Assembly (NCBI RefSeq): GCF_025947185.1
Contig: NZ_CP110001.1
Location: 4,216,001-4,280,000, forward strand
Direction of reading: 5' to 3'
From: Flavobacterium sp. N2038
GTDB taxonomy: Bacteria; Bacteroidota; Bacteroidia; Flavobacteriales; Flavobacteriaceae
Length of the DNA: 64,000 bases
Shown: piece after piece, positions 25,551 to 33,941 of the stretch
Position numbering within the stretch: position 1 is the stretch's first letter
How the letters are laid out: each line of letters opens with the position of its first letter
Translations under genes and position numbers: made by a program
Notes under the pieces: model-generated
Seen by the model: only the letters and a program-made list of their open reading frames with translations
Told to the model about the DNA's origin: nothing
Database searches by the model: none

Positions 25551-26400
25551 ACTTTTTACTTTTCAAAAATTCAGCAAACTGTTTAGTATCAAAATAAAAG
25601 GGCCTTACGGCAGTAATTTTTCCATTCTTTAAATCAAAATGTTCTGAAATCGGCACAGACATTGTCTTCCCTGACTTCTTAGCCCTACAACTTATGGTAA
25701 AATAAATAATCACCTCATTCTTAGAAGCGTCACTAAAATAAGTTGGTTCTTTTTCTATTTGCAAATCAAAAAACTCATTTGACTTTGTAAACATTTTAGT
25801 CCATTCGCTAAAACCTATATAAGTCCCTCCGTAAGGCAAACCTACTGCCTGATTGTAAACAGCGCCATCTTCAATTAAAGTTGCCATGGTATTAAAATCT
25901 TTTGTTTTAAAAAGACATTCATAATACTTTGCAACCACATTCAGATTCTCTGCTTCCAGATTTTTAAGTATATCAGCCTCTGATAATGTTGCCGTTGTAT
26001 CCCAAAAACTTATAATTTTACTGACTTGCCCTTTTCCGTTTAATCTGGCAAAGTCCCTACCCGCCATTATTAGTTTATTTTTTGAATCCAGAATTTTCCA
26101 TTCCCACGTTACATAATTATCTTTTACAACTTTAGCTCCTGAAGTTAAAATTGCATCCGGATATTTTTTGTAAAACTCATTTATAACATTATTAAAAGGA
26201 ACAATTCCCTTTATAGAAGCCGAAGGATCTTCAAAGGTACTATCGTCTAACCAAATCGATTTAATCAATTTTAGTCGCGCATCACTGTTTTTTTCTTGCC
26301 AGACTTTTTCGTAAATCGTAACAGGATATAATTTATCTTTCTTTTGAGCAAAAAGACCATTAAGCATAAACAGGAAACATACAAAGTAGATTTTTCTCAT
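25549..26400 (-). CDS. Secreted protein with two SnoaL/NTF2-like domains
   Basis: The 283-aa protein starts with a signal peptide (MRKIYFVCFLFMLNGLFAQ). Two halves of similar layout follow, each of about 120 residues: residues about 28-140 (ARLKLIKSIWLDDSTFEDPSASIKGIVPFNNVINEFYKKYP ... GRDFARLNGKGQVSKIISFWD) and about 150-275 (VAKYYECLFKTKDFNTMATLIEDGAVYNQAVGLPYGGTYIGFSEW ... SEHFDLKNGKITAVRPFYFD). Both end in the x-F-x-L-x-x-GKI-x-x-x-x-x-F pattern typical of SnoaL-like polyketide-cyclase folds. A ligand-binding or isomerase role is possible. The function is unknown. Confidence 0.7.
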   Translation of the reverse strand: MRKIYFVCFLFMLNGLFAQKKDKLYPVTIYEKVWQEKNSDARLKLIKSIWLDDSTFEDPSASIKGIVPFNNVINEFYKKYPDAILTSGAKVVKDNYVTWEWKILDSKNKLIMAGRDFARLNGKGQVSKIISFWDTTATLSEADILKNLEAENLNVVAKYYECLFKTKDFNTMATLIEDGAVYNQAVGLPYGGTYIGFSEWTKMFTKSNEFFDLQIEKEPTYFSDASKNEVIIYFTISCRAKKSGKTMSVPISEHFDLKNGKITAVRPFYFDTKQFAEFLKSKK

Positions 26401-26448
26401 AAGTTGTTGGATTAGATTTCGTTAATAGCTTATATTAAAGTATAAAAC

Positions 26449-26456
26449 CAAATTTA
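26449..26456 (-). promoter_or_regulatory. Possible -7 box of the SnoaL-like gene
   Basis: TAAATTTG (complement of 26449-26456) matches TAnnTTTG and lies about 48 nt ahead of the ATG at 26400. No TTG is found at the usual spacing, so the call rests on the -7 element only. Confidence 0.35.
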
Positions 26457-26574
26457 CCATAAAAACATCAAAAAACCACGATATTGTTGCAATTTACCAT
26501 CAATTGAAAATCTAAGTTCTGAACCGACCATTTTTAGTTTTTTTTCAATGATTCTTTTAAAAAATAAATTTCTA

Positions 26575-27171
26575 TTAAAAAACAGAAACTTCATCAATCT
26601 GTTTAAAAGCATTTTTAAGCTCATTTTCCCATTCTAAAACACTTTCTGCCGAAGCTCTGTCTGCCTTGTCAAAATAAAAATGCTGTTTGACTTCTAGTCC
26701 ACAATACCTAAAAACTCCGGTATCTGAAGTTAATTCCAAAGCTTTATCCATTCCCATTGCTTCATATTCAGCATTTGATTTTCCGTGAGAATTTACAATA
26801 ATGGCTTGTTTTCCTGTCAGAAGACCTTTTTGGACGCCCTGATCGTATCGATATGCAAATCCGTAACTAAAAACGCGGTCAATATAACCTTTCATAATAG
26901 CCGGCATTCCGGTCCACCAAATTGGGTAAACAAAAATAATCTGATCTGCCCACGAAATAAAATCCTGTTCTGTTTTGATATCCTCTGCAACTTGTCCCAT
27001 TCTTTGCCCCTGCATATCCTGCAAAGAAAGAATAGGATTAAAATTGATTTCGTTTAAATCACGAACCACAATTTCCTGCCCTGATTTTTCTAAAGATTCT
27101 ACAATTGTGTTTTTGAAGAAATGATTTAAACTTGCTTCATTTGGATGTGCGTAAATAATTAAATTTTTCAT
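26575..27171 (-). CDS. NAD(P)H-dependent flavodoxin-fold oxidoreductase
   Basis: The 198-aa protein belongs to the NAD(P)H dehydrogenase (quinone)/KefF-like family of flavoproteins. The N-terminal strand and FMN loop (MKNLIIYAHPNEASLNHFFKNTI), the central FVYPIWWTGMPAIMKGYIDRVFSYGFAY motif and IIVNSHGKSNAEYEAMG are all typical. It probably reduces quinones or electrophiles with two electrons. It is transcribed away from the disrupted AraC-family gene that precedes it, which would be a natural regulator of such an enzyme. This link is an inference from adjacency. Confidence 0.88.
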   Translation of the reverse strand: MKNLIIYAHPNEASLNHFFKNTIVESLEKSGQEIVVRDLNEINFNPILSLQDMQGQRMGQVAEDIKTEQDFISWADQIIFVYPIWWTGMPAIMKGYIDRVFSYGFAYRYDQGVQKGLLTGKQAIIVNSHGKSNAEYEAMGMDKALELTSDTGVFRYCGLEVKQHFYFDKADRASAESVLEWENELKNAFKQIDEVSVF

Positions 27172-27199
27172 GTTTTCTAGTTTTTAAGATTGAACATGA

Positions 27200-27207
27200 C
27201 AAATGTA
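27200..27207 (-). promoter_or_regulatory. Promoter -7 box of the oxidoreductase gene
   Basis: TACATTTG (complement of 27200-27207) matches TAnnTTTG and lies 28 nt ahead of the ATG at 27171, in the gap after the AraC-family gene. Confidence 0.5.
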
Positions 27208-27250
27208 TAACGCAGGTTTGGGGAGTAATTGTAAGAAAACGAAATCGGTC

Positions 27251-28068
27251 TTATAGAGGTTTTGAACTACAGATATCGCTTTGAAATTTGAGGAACTTTG
27301 TTGGCGAAATATTCATATAATATTTAAAGTCGTGAATAAGCTGGCTTTGATCATAATATCCGCATTCGTCAACAATCGTTAACCAGTCTATTTTTAACTC
27401 GTTTAGAATATTTTTTTGAATTTGATCAACGGCTTTTAAAAATCGTTCATAGCGATTGGCTTCTTTAACCGAATATCCAAAAACCTTTTTTTGATTGAGC
27501 TGAATGTTTCTTTCGGTTTGATTTATCTGTGAAGCAATCGCTTTTATGGGATTTAAATTCTCGTCCTGAAAATCGTTTAAAAGAGTCGTAATTGTCGTTT
27601 GTTCCCGCAAATAAGGTTTACAGAAATCTAAAATAAAATCGACACGTTCTTTTGGATCAGGAATATTTTGAAGTTCTTCCCATAAAACCGTAAAACAGTT
27701 TTCATTAATTAAATCATCAGGATGAATGGGCATCGAATCAAAAAGCGCATTGCCAAAGAATCTGTAAAAGCATCTTCTTTAAAATTGGCAACCAAAATTT
27801 GCGAACCAGGTTCTAAAGTATAATCAAAAGCTTGTTTGATTGGTCCCAAAACAATGCATTTTTCTACTTCTAAAAAAGTATTCTGCTGCGATTTTAAAGA
27901 GGATTTTGTTCCGAAGTTAAAAGCCAGAACGCTTTGAAAACTTGGCAATAAAGTTTTGGTTATAGGAAATTCTGTTTTATTTTCAGCAAAGTAGAAATGC
28001 GAAAAAACAGTTTCAAATGCTGAAGGAACAGCAATTCTATAATTGTTATTTTCTTCAGCATTTTTCAT
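27251..28068 (-). pseudogene. AraC-family transcriptional regulator, broken by a -1 frameshift
   Basis: Two open frames together make one regulator. The upstream part (28068 to about 27770) encodes an N-terminal sensing domain (RIAVPSAFETVFSHFYFAENKTEFPITKTLLPSFQSVLAFNFG). The downstream part (27733-27251 in another frame) carries the AraC helix-turn-helix (FLKAVDQIQKNILNELKIDWLTIVDECGYYDQSQLIHDFKYYMNISPTKFLKFQ). Restoring one T in the TTTT run (plus-strand A run 27766-27769) joins them as FKEDAFYRFFGNALFDSMPIHPDD with no gap. Either the gene is truly broken or the base is a sequencing error in a homopolymer. It lies 21 nt after lipB. Confidence 0.85.
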
Positions 28069-28089
28069 ACTATATAAATTTTCAAAAGC

Positions 28090-28791
28090 TTAATTAATAA
28101 ACTCAGCTTCAAATAATTCGGTTAAATGTTTGATGATTTTAGCCTTAACTTCTTCTTCATCGACCTTTTCAACACCAAGTTCTACGTTTAAAGAGGTAAC
28201 ACCTTTTCCGCGAATTCCACACGGAATAATATTATCAAAATAACCTAAATCCACATTTACATTTAATGCAAATCCATGCATGGTTACCCAGCGTGAAGCA
28301 CGAACACCCATTGCGCATATTTTACGGGCAAATGGTGTTCCAACTCCTAACCAGACACCGGTTTCACCTTCGCTTCTGCCCGATTCTAAACCATATTCGG
28401 CCAGAGTGAGGATAATAGATTCCTCAAGCAAACGAAGATATTTATGAATATCAGTAAAGAAATTTTCTAAATCAAGAATCGGATAACCAACAATTTGTCC
28501 CGGACCATGATATGTAATATCACCACCACGATTGATTTTATAAAAAGTAGCTCCTTTTGCTTCGAGCTGTTTTTCATTTAATAATAAATTTTCAAGATCA
28601 CCGCTTTTACCCAATGTATAAACATGTGGATGCTCTACAAATAACAAATAATTTGGAGTTGACAGATCTAGTTCTTCTCTTCTGTTTTTGATTTTTAAAT
28701 CGACGATAGCTTTAAAAAGCTCTTCCTGATATTCCCAGGTAGATTTATAATCTCTGTTACCCAGATCCTGAAGTTGGATTTTTTTATTCAT
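28090..28791 (-). CDS. lipB: Octanoyltransferase (lipoate biosynthesis)
   Basis: LipB moves the octanoyl group from octanoyl-ACP to lipoyl domains of 2-oxoacid dehydrogenases. The 233-aa protein contains NRGGDITYHGPGQIVGYPILDL, the catalytic lysine in ARKICAMGVRASRWVTMHGFALNVNVDL and the catalytic cysteine in FDNIIPCGIRGKGVTSLN. The length and order match the family. It follows three lipoprotein genes with a 5- to 6-nt gap and precedes the broken AraC gene, so it is probably read from the lipoprotein operon. There is no lipA in the window. Confidence 0.96.
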   Translation of the reverse strand: MNKKIQLQDLGNRDYKSTWEYQEELFKAIVDLKIKNRREELDLSTPNYLLFVEHPHVYTLGKSGDLENLLLNEKQLEAKGATFYKINRGGDITYHGPGQIVGYPILDLENFFTDIHKYLRLLEESIILTLAEYGLESGRSEGETGVWLGVGTPFARKICAMGVRASRWVTMHGFALNVNVDLGYFDNIIPCGIRGKGVTSLNVELGVEKVDEEEVKAKIIKHLTELFEAEFIN

Positions 28792-28796
28792 TTTAA

Positions 28797-29549
28797 TTAT
28801 TTTTCAAACTCAACATCAAAGTTAAGTTTGTCAGGATTCTCCATATAATCCGTAAAAGTGTATTGAATTGTAATTGATTTTCGATCGTCACTAAACAGCG
28901 CATTCGGGTTAGAGACTTTCTTTATCTTTTTTGGAAAGTGATATTTTAAAATATAATTTGACGAAGCAAAAATCATTTTAGACATGTCTGCTGCAGAATC
29001 TTTAGCTTTTGCAGCTCGTTTTTGTTCATCAATTACTGCTTTTCTGGTAAATTTCTTTCCGTCGTACGTGTAACTTAATTTACTGTTATTGTCTCCAAAA
29101 CCACTGCCCATTGGGTTTGCACTTGCCCCACCTTCCAGTTTCTGAAGCGTTCCCATTGTTTGCAAAATATCCTGAAGCTCATTTACATTTTTAAAGTCAG
29201 TCGATAAGGTCATTAAGAATTGTTTCTTAGCAGAACTCATTTTTGTATCCACTACAAAATTTTCTAATTTTTTAAGCTCTTTTTGAGTTTCAGGAGAAAG
29301 CTTGGCAATACTGTCTTTTTTCTCTTCAAACAATTGTTTAAAAGTAAAAGTAGAATCGATATCTTTTTTTGCATCGGCCCCCATTTGGCTGCCAATTTGG
29401 TCCCCTGCCATTTCCATCAGGGCAGAACCGTCCATATTTACAGAGAATTTTCCGGAACCATTATCGTTAACATAAATATTTTCGGTAAAAGTGCAACTTG
29501 TTAATGTTGCTAATAAGAAGAAAAAACTTAATAGTTTATATAATTTCAT
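28797..29549 (-). CDS. Lipoprotein, third of three tandem paralogs
   Basis: I chose the ATG at 29549 (MKLYKLLSFFFLLATLTSC), which gives 250 aa with a lipobox cysteine at position 19. An in-frame ATG at 29555 is equally possible, and the longer open frame to 29618 adds residues before the signal peptide. It shares with its two upstream neighbours the N-terminal ENIYVNDNGSGKFSVN, a central STFTFKQLFEEKKDSIAKLSPETQKELKKLENF, YTYDGKKFTR and a C-terminal YILKYHFPKKIKKVSNPNALFSDDRKSITIQYTF. The family is not one I can name. It is probably anchored in the outer or inner membrane facing the periplasm. Confidence 0.8.
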   Translation of the reverse strand: MKLYKLLSFFFLLATLTSCTFTENIYVNDNGSGKFSVNMDGSALMEMAGDQIGSQMGADAKKDIDSTFTFKQLFEEKKDSIAKLSPETQKELKKLENFVVDTKMSSAKKQFLMTLSTDFKNVNELQDILQTMGTLQKLEGGASANPMGSGFGDNNSKLSYTYDGKKFTRKAVIDEQKRAAKAKDSAADMSKMIFASSNYILKYHFPKKIKKVSNPNALFSDDRKSITIQYTFTDYMENPDKLNFDVEFEK

Positions 29550-29620
29550 CGTCATGTAATTTTTATCAAATATACGAACTCTATTTCTAATAGTTTTATT
29601 GTCGCTTTTATACTGCATTA

Positions 29621-30397
29621 TTAATTTTCAAATAATACTTTGAATCCCAATTTTTCTTCATCATCCGGAAGTTCTTTAATTGGAATATCCAAAGTAAAGC
29701 TCTTCTTATCTTTTGATATGACTGCATTTTTCAATGAAATTGTCTTGATTCTTTTCGGAAAATGGTATTCCATTGAATATTTGCATTCCTTAAAAACCTT
29801 ATCCATTTGTTTTCCTAAGGCATTTTCCTCCTCTTTTTCCTTTTTCTTATTTTCTTTCTTTATTTTATCAATATCTCCTTTAATTAAAATCTTTTCAAAA
29901 ATCTTCCCATCATAATTATATGTAAACCTGCTTTTTTTCTTTTCTTCCTCCGGAACTGCATTTAATGCTCCTAATTGTTTACCCGGCCCTAATTTTGGCA
30001 TCGCTTCAAGTCCTTCTAAAGGTGAAATCATATTTTTAAGACTATCTGTTGATGGAAAATTATATTCCATACTAAATTCAAATTGTTTTTTATCTTCATT
30101 TGACTTAACACTTACTTTAAATTTTTCAAGTGCTTTTATTTTTTGTTTATCTGCATCAGATAATTTAGCAATACTATCTTTTGCTTTTGCAAAAACCTCT
30201 TTAAACGTAAAAACAGTATCTAGCACCTGCTTCTTTTTTATAGAATCATTACTCTTAAATCCCATTTTAAACATTCCTGATAAATCGAAACTGTATAAAA
30301 AACTTCCTGAACCATTCTCATTTATCACCATTTTTTCCTTCATTACACAGCTGGAAATAGTAAAAACAACAACTAAACAAACTAAAATTTTCTTCAT
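29621..30397 (-). CDS. Lipoprotein, second of three tandem paralogs
   Basis: The 258-aa protein begins MKKILVCLVVVFTISSCVMKEKMVINENGSGSFLYSFD, with a lipobox cysteine at 17. The family layout is the same as its neighbours: VFTFKEVFAKAKDSIAKLSDADKQKIKALEKFKV, YNYDGKIFEK and YSMEYHFPKRIKTISLKNAVISKDKKSFTLDIPI. A lysine- and glutamate-rich stretch (DIDKIKKENKKKEKEEENALGKQM, about residues 173-196), probably a coiled coil, is inserted before the last block and is not matched in the same form in the others. It lies 33 nt after the first paralog. Confidence 0.8.
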   Translation of the reverse strand: MKKILVCLVVVFTISSCVMKEKMVINENGSGSFLYSFDLSGMFKMGFKSNDSIKKKQVLDTVFTFKEVFAKAKDSIAKLSDADKQKIKALEKFKVSVKSNEDKKQFEFSMEYNFPSTDSLKNMISPLEGLEAMPKLGPGKQLGALNAVPEEEKKKSRFTYNYDGKIFEKILIKGDIDKIKKENKKKEKEEENALGKQMDKVFKECKYSMEYHFPKRIKTISLKNAVISKDKKSFTLDIPIKELPDDEEKLGFKVLFEN

Positions 30398-30430
30398 TCT
30401 TTTTTTTTTAAAATCTTTTAAATTAATGTA

Positions 30431-31156
30431 TTATTCCAAAACCACTTCCAGATTAGTACTCTCAGGATTTTTTAAAAAAGCTAAAAGCTGAAATTCTATG
30501 GTTAAGGATTTTTTATCTGAGCTCACAATTGCTTTTTGATTTGAAACTGATTTTATTTTCTGCGGAAAATGATATTTTAAAACATAAGATTGTGTCAGAG
30601 AAAACGAACCAAATTTGTTTTCAAATTTTTTACATTCTTCTCTTGCCTTTTCTAATTCAGCTGTATTTATAATTGAAACCGCACGTTTAAATACTTTTTC
30701 ATCAAAAGAATAGCCAATTCGGTAATAATGATTTTCTGCTGTCAGGGCATAATTATGCTGAATATCTGAGGCATAATTTTCGGTTTTATATAAATCGGGA
30801 ATTTCAGAGACTTTATCAAAGTGTAGTGAAAATATATTTTTGTATTCTTTTTCGAAAGAACTTTTCTTAAGATGCACTCTTACATTGGCATATTTTTGAA
30901 ATATTTTTTGCTCTTCAGGCGTATATTTTAAAAACGTTTCATTGTACTTATTAATATATTCTTTAAAAACATAAGTCGTATCCTGAAATACATTTTCTTT
31001 AGAATATTCTTCACCTGCAATTTGCATATAACTATTTTCATCCCTAAACTGAACTACTTCTATATCGCCGCTCCCATCTGGATTGATTATGATTGTTTCG
31101 GTAATCTGACAACTTGCAAAAGAAATTAAGAACAAAAAGGCTAATAAATATTTCAT
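30431..31156 (-). CDS. Lipoprotein, first of three tandem paralogs
   Basis: The 241-aa protein has a lipoprotein signal (MKYLLAFLFLISFASC, cysteine at 16) and the shared blocks TETIIINPDGSGDIEVVQF, TTYVFKEYINKYNETFLKYTPEEQKIFQKYANVRV, YSFDEKVFKRAV and SYVLKYHFPQKIKSVSNQKAIVSSDKKSLTIEFQL. It is the most divergent of the three in the middle. It heads the run that continues through the other two lipoproteins, lipB and the AraC gene, all on the minus strand with short gaps. The function is unknown. Confidence 0.8.
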   Translation of the reverse strand: MKYLLAFLFLISFASCQITETIIINPDGSGDIEVVQFRDENSYMQIAGEEYSKENVFQDTTYVFKEYINKYNETFLKYTPEEQKIFQKYANVRVHLKKSSFEKEYKNIFSLHFDKVSEIPDLYKTENYASDIQHNYALTAENHYYRIGYSFDEKVFKRAVSIINTAELEKAREECKKFENKFGSFSLTQSYVLKYHFPQKIKSVSNQKAIVSSDKKSLTIEFQLLAFLKNPESTNLEVVLE

Positions 31157-31290
31157 TTTTTTGATAGCGAATAAAATTTTAAGCAGCTAAGGTAATAAGA
31201 TTTTTAGTTGATTTCTTACAATAAATTTTTATTTAAAAACGTAAAAAACATCCTTATCAAAGCTTCTTTTAAAAACAAAAAAATCTAATC

Positions 31291-31370
31291 TGGCTCAGGT
31301 AGAAGCGGCATCCTTAATTTTTCTTTTTATACAAAAAAGATACATCATTTCGATAACTACCGGAATAGTA
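31291..31370 (+). ncRNA. Degenerate copy of a Flavo-1-like repeat/RNA element
   Basis: The sequence AGAAGCGGCATCC (31301-31313), a small CTTTTT/AAAAAG hairpin, AAAAAAGATA (31333-31342) and CCGGAATAG (31360-31368) follow the same order as the better-kept copy at 44881-44970. It fills part of the 323-nt gap before lysS. The rest of that gap is direct CTAAAATCT repeats and the lysS promoter. The name rests on my memory of the family and needs a covariance search. Confidence 0.4.
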
Positions 31371-31448
31371 CAAAATGTGATTGAAAGACAATAAATTGAT
31401 GGTACAAAAAATCTAAAATCTGCATTCTAAAATCTACATTCTTTTCTT

Positions 31449-31456
31449 TATCTTTG
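31449..31456 (+). promoter_or_regulatory. Promoter -7 box of lysS
   Basis: TATCTTTG at 31449-31456 matches TAnnTTTG and lies 23 nt ahead of the ATG. Direct repeats (CTAAAATCTGCATT, then CTAAAATCTACATT) lie directly upstream. Confidence 0.55.
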
Positions 31457-31479
31457 CACTCTTAAAAAAAGAGCACAAA

Positions 31480-33180
31480 ATGGCATTATCAGAACAAGAA
31501 ATCATCCGAAGAGAAAAACTTCAAAACTTACGAAGCTTAGGAATCAATCCTTATCCAGCTAATCTTTTTCCTGTAAATCATACTTCTAAGCAAATTAAGG
31601 AGTCGTTTGAAGAAGGTAAGAAGGTCATTGTAGCAGGTCGTTTGATGAGCGTTAGAGATCAGGGAAAAGCTTGTTTTGCTGAATTGCAGGATAGCGAAGG
31701 ACGTATACAATTGTACGTGAATCGCGATGTTTTGTGTGAAGGTGACGATAAAACTTTATACAATCAGGTATTCAAAAAATTAACCGATTTAGGTGATTTT
31801 ATTGGTATTGAAGGAGAATTGTTTACAACACAAGTTGGTGCAAAATGTATTCGTGTAACTGGTTTTACTTTCTTGAGCAAAACATTACGTCCGTTACCGT
31901 TACCAAAAGTTGACGAAGAAGGAAATGTGCACGATGCATTTAATGATGCTGAATTACGTTACAGAATGCGTTATGTAGATTTAACAGTAAATCCGCAGGT
32001 TAAAGAAACTTTTATCAAACGTACAAAGTTATTTACTGCGATGCGTGGTTATTTTAATGATGCAGGATACCTTGAAGTAGATACTCCAGTTTTACAATCA
32101 ATTCCTGGTGGAGCATCGGCGAGACCATTTATTACGCACCACAACTCGCTTGATATTCCGCTTTACATGCGTATTGCGAATGAATTATATTTAAAAAGAT
32201 TAATTGTTGGTGGATTTGAAGGTGTTTATGAGTTCTCAAGAAACTTCCGTAACGAAGGAATGGACAGAACGCATAATCCTGAATTTACTGCAATGGAAAT
32301 ATACGTAGCCTACAAAGACTACAACTGGATGATGGAATTTGCTGAAGGCTTATTAGAGCATTGTGCAATTGCTGTAAATGGCACAAGCGAAGTTACTTTT
32401 GGCGAGCACAAAATCAACTTTAAAGCACCTTATGCACGTGTTACGATGACAGATTCTATCAAACATTTTACTGGATTTGATATTTCAGGAAAATCAGAAG
32501 AAGAATTGTTTGAAGCTGCAAAAGGAATGGGTATTGAGGTTGACAAAACAATGGGTAAAGGAAAATTGATTGATGAAATTTTTGGAGCAAAATGTGAAGG
32601 AAATTATATTCAGCCAACTTTCATTACAGACTATCCAAAAGAAATGTCTCCGCTTTGTAAAGAGCACAGAGATAACCCAGATTTGACAGAACGTTTTGAA
32701 TTAATGGTTTGTGGTAAAGAAATCGCAAATGCATATTCTGAATTAAACGACCCGATTGATCAGAGAGAGCGTTTTGAAGATCAAATGCGTTTGGCTGCAA
32801 AAGGTGATGATGAAGCAAACGGAATTATCGATGAAGATTTCTTAAGAGCACTTGAATACGGTATGCCACCAACTTCCGGAATGGGAATTGGAATGGATCG
32901 TTTGATTATGTACTTAACAAACAATGCTTCTATTCAGGAAGTTTTATTGTTCCCACAAATGCGTCCGGAAAAGAAACAACTAGTTGAATTATCTGATGAA
33001 GAGAAATTTATCGTAGATTTATTGAAAGGAAACGAAAATAAAATGGATTTAACGCAATTAAAAATTACTGCAAATTTAAGTGGTAAAAAATGGGATGCGT
33101 CTATGAAAAACTTATCTAAACATGGCTTGACTAAAGTTGTTGTTGAAGGTGAGTTTAAATTTGTGGAATTGGCAGGATAA
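31480..33180 (+). CDS. lysS: Lysyl-tRNA synthetase, class II
   Basis: LysS charges tRNA-Lys. The 566-aa protein has an OB-fold anticodon-binding domain (VIVAGRLMSVRDQGKACFAELQDSEGRIQLYVN) and the class II core: motif 1 near FIKRTKLFTAMRGYFNDAGYLEVDTPVL, motif 2 YEFSRNFRNEGMDRTHNPEFTAMEIYVAY and motif 3 GMPPTSGMGIGMDRLIMYLTN. It is about 60 residues longer than the E. coli enzyme because of a C-terminal extension (LSDEEKFIVDLLKGNENKMDLTQLKITANLSGKKWDASMKNLSKHGLTKV). That extension looks like a winged-helix or RNA-binding tail and is common in Bacteroidota homologs. Confidence 0.97.
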   Translation: MALSEQEIIRREKLQNLRSLGINPYPANLFPVNHTSKQIKESFEEGKKVIVAGRLMSVRDQGKACFAELQDSEGRIQLYVNRDVLCEGDDKTLYNQVFKKLTDLGDFIGIEGELFTTQVGAKCIRVTGFTFLSKTLRPLPLPKVDEEGNVHDAFNDAELRYRMRYVDLTVNPQVKETFIKRTKLFTAMRGYFNDAGYLEVDTPVLQSIPGGASARPFITHHNSLDIPLYMRIANELYLKRLIVGGFEGVYEFSRNFRNEGMDRTHNPEFTAMEIYVAYKDYNWMMEFAEGLLEHCAIAVNGTSEVTFGEHKINFKAPYARVTMTDSIKHFTGFDISGKSEEELFEAAKGMGIEVDKTMGKGKLIDEIFGAKCEGNYIQPTFITDYPKEMSPLCKEHRDNPDLTERFELMVCGKEIANAYSELNDPIDQRERFEDQMRLAAKGDDEANGIIDEDFLRALEYGMPPTSGMGIGMDRLIMYLTNNASIQEVLLFPQMRPEKKQLVELSDEEKFIVDLLKGNENKMDLTQLKITANLSGKKWDASMKNLSKHGLTKVVVEGEFKFVELAG

Positions 33181-33240
33181 ATTATTAAAATTCCAATTTT
33201 TGGAAATTCCAAATTCCAAGTTGGGTTCTATAATATTTCA

Positions 33241-33279
33241 AACCCGACAGGTTTTTAAAACTTGTCGGGTTTTGCTTTA
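33241..33279. terminator. Bidirectional terminator after lysS
   Basis: A 9-bp stem (AACCCGACA at 33241-33249, TGTCGGGTT at 33263-33271) is extended by inner pairs and followed by TTTGCTTTATTTTT. It lies between the convergent lysS and the lipoprotein gene at 33283. Short TTCCAAATTCCAA repeats precede it. Confidence 0.8.
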
Positions 33280-33282
33280 TTT

Positions 33283-33879
33283 TTAAAACGAATACTTCAC
33301 AAATTTTTTATCTGTAATACTCAAAACCTTGGTACTTTCTTTCGGGATTTGTTCCTTGTATACTTCCTGAACAGAAGGATTTGAAGGGTATTTCCCATTC
33401 TTCATTTTTAAATAATGAAATTTACCTCCGCTTTCAAATATTAGATCATAAAATTTTTCGCTTGAAGAAGTCATTACATAAATTGGAAAATCGGTTACAG
33501 AAAAATGATTAATTACACTTCCGTCATTGTTTAAAATATAACCCGAACAGCCTCCACTTCCACAGAAATACGAATTAGAGAAACCAACAAAGTATTCGTT
33601 TTTCTTATCGTTGTTTAAATCAAACTCTTCATAATAAAATGACCGGTCATCTTTTGTCATTGCCGGAAGATCTTTTTTTAGCAAAACATTTAATTGTTTC
33701 CGAATCAGCTCGACAGCTTTGTCATCTCTGGGCGGAGCATCACTTAAATCTGCTGTTCCTCCAATTGTTTTCGACAAAGTGTCCTGCACAATAGTTTTAA
33801 TAATATTTTTTGATTCGTTTTTATTCTGGCAGGAATACAAAGCCAAAATTCCCATTAGGATTAAAATTTTATTCTTCAT
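33283..33879 (-). CDS. Hypothetical lipoprotein
   Basis: The 198-aa protein has a lipoprotein signal (MKNKILILMGILALYSC, cysteine at 17) and no family I can name. It contains EEFDLNNDKKNEYFVGFSNSYFCGSGGCSGYILNNDG (about residues 87-123). The aspartate-rich DLNNDKKNEYF loop resembles a calcium-binding repeat, and the CGSGGCSG pair of cysteines could form a disulfide; this combination recurs in small periplasmic proteins of Gram-negative bacteria. It is convergent with lysS and 62 nt downstream of the D-lactate dehydrogenase-like gene. Confidence 0.65.
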   Translation of the reverse strand: MKNKILILMGILALYSCQNKNESKNIIKTIVQDTLSKTIGGTADLSDAPPRDDKAVELIRKQLNVLLKKDLPAMTKDDRSFYYEEFDLNNDKKNEYFVGFSNSYFCGSGGCSGYILNNDGSVINHFSVTDFPIYVMTSSSEKFYDLIFESGGKFHYLKMKNGKYPSNPSVQEVYKEQIPKESTKVLSITDKKFVKYSF

Positions 33880-33941
33880 AGTCTTATATTTTAAATTCTT
33901 ATTTACGTTTCAAACCCGATAGGTTATCCAATTAGGATAAC

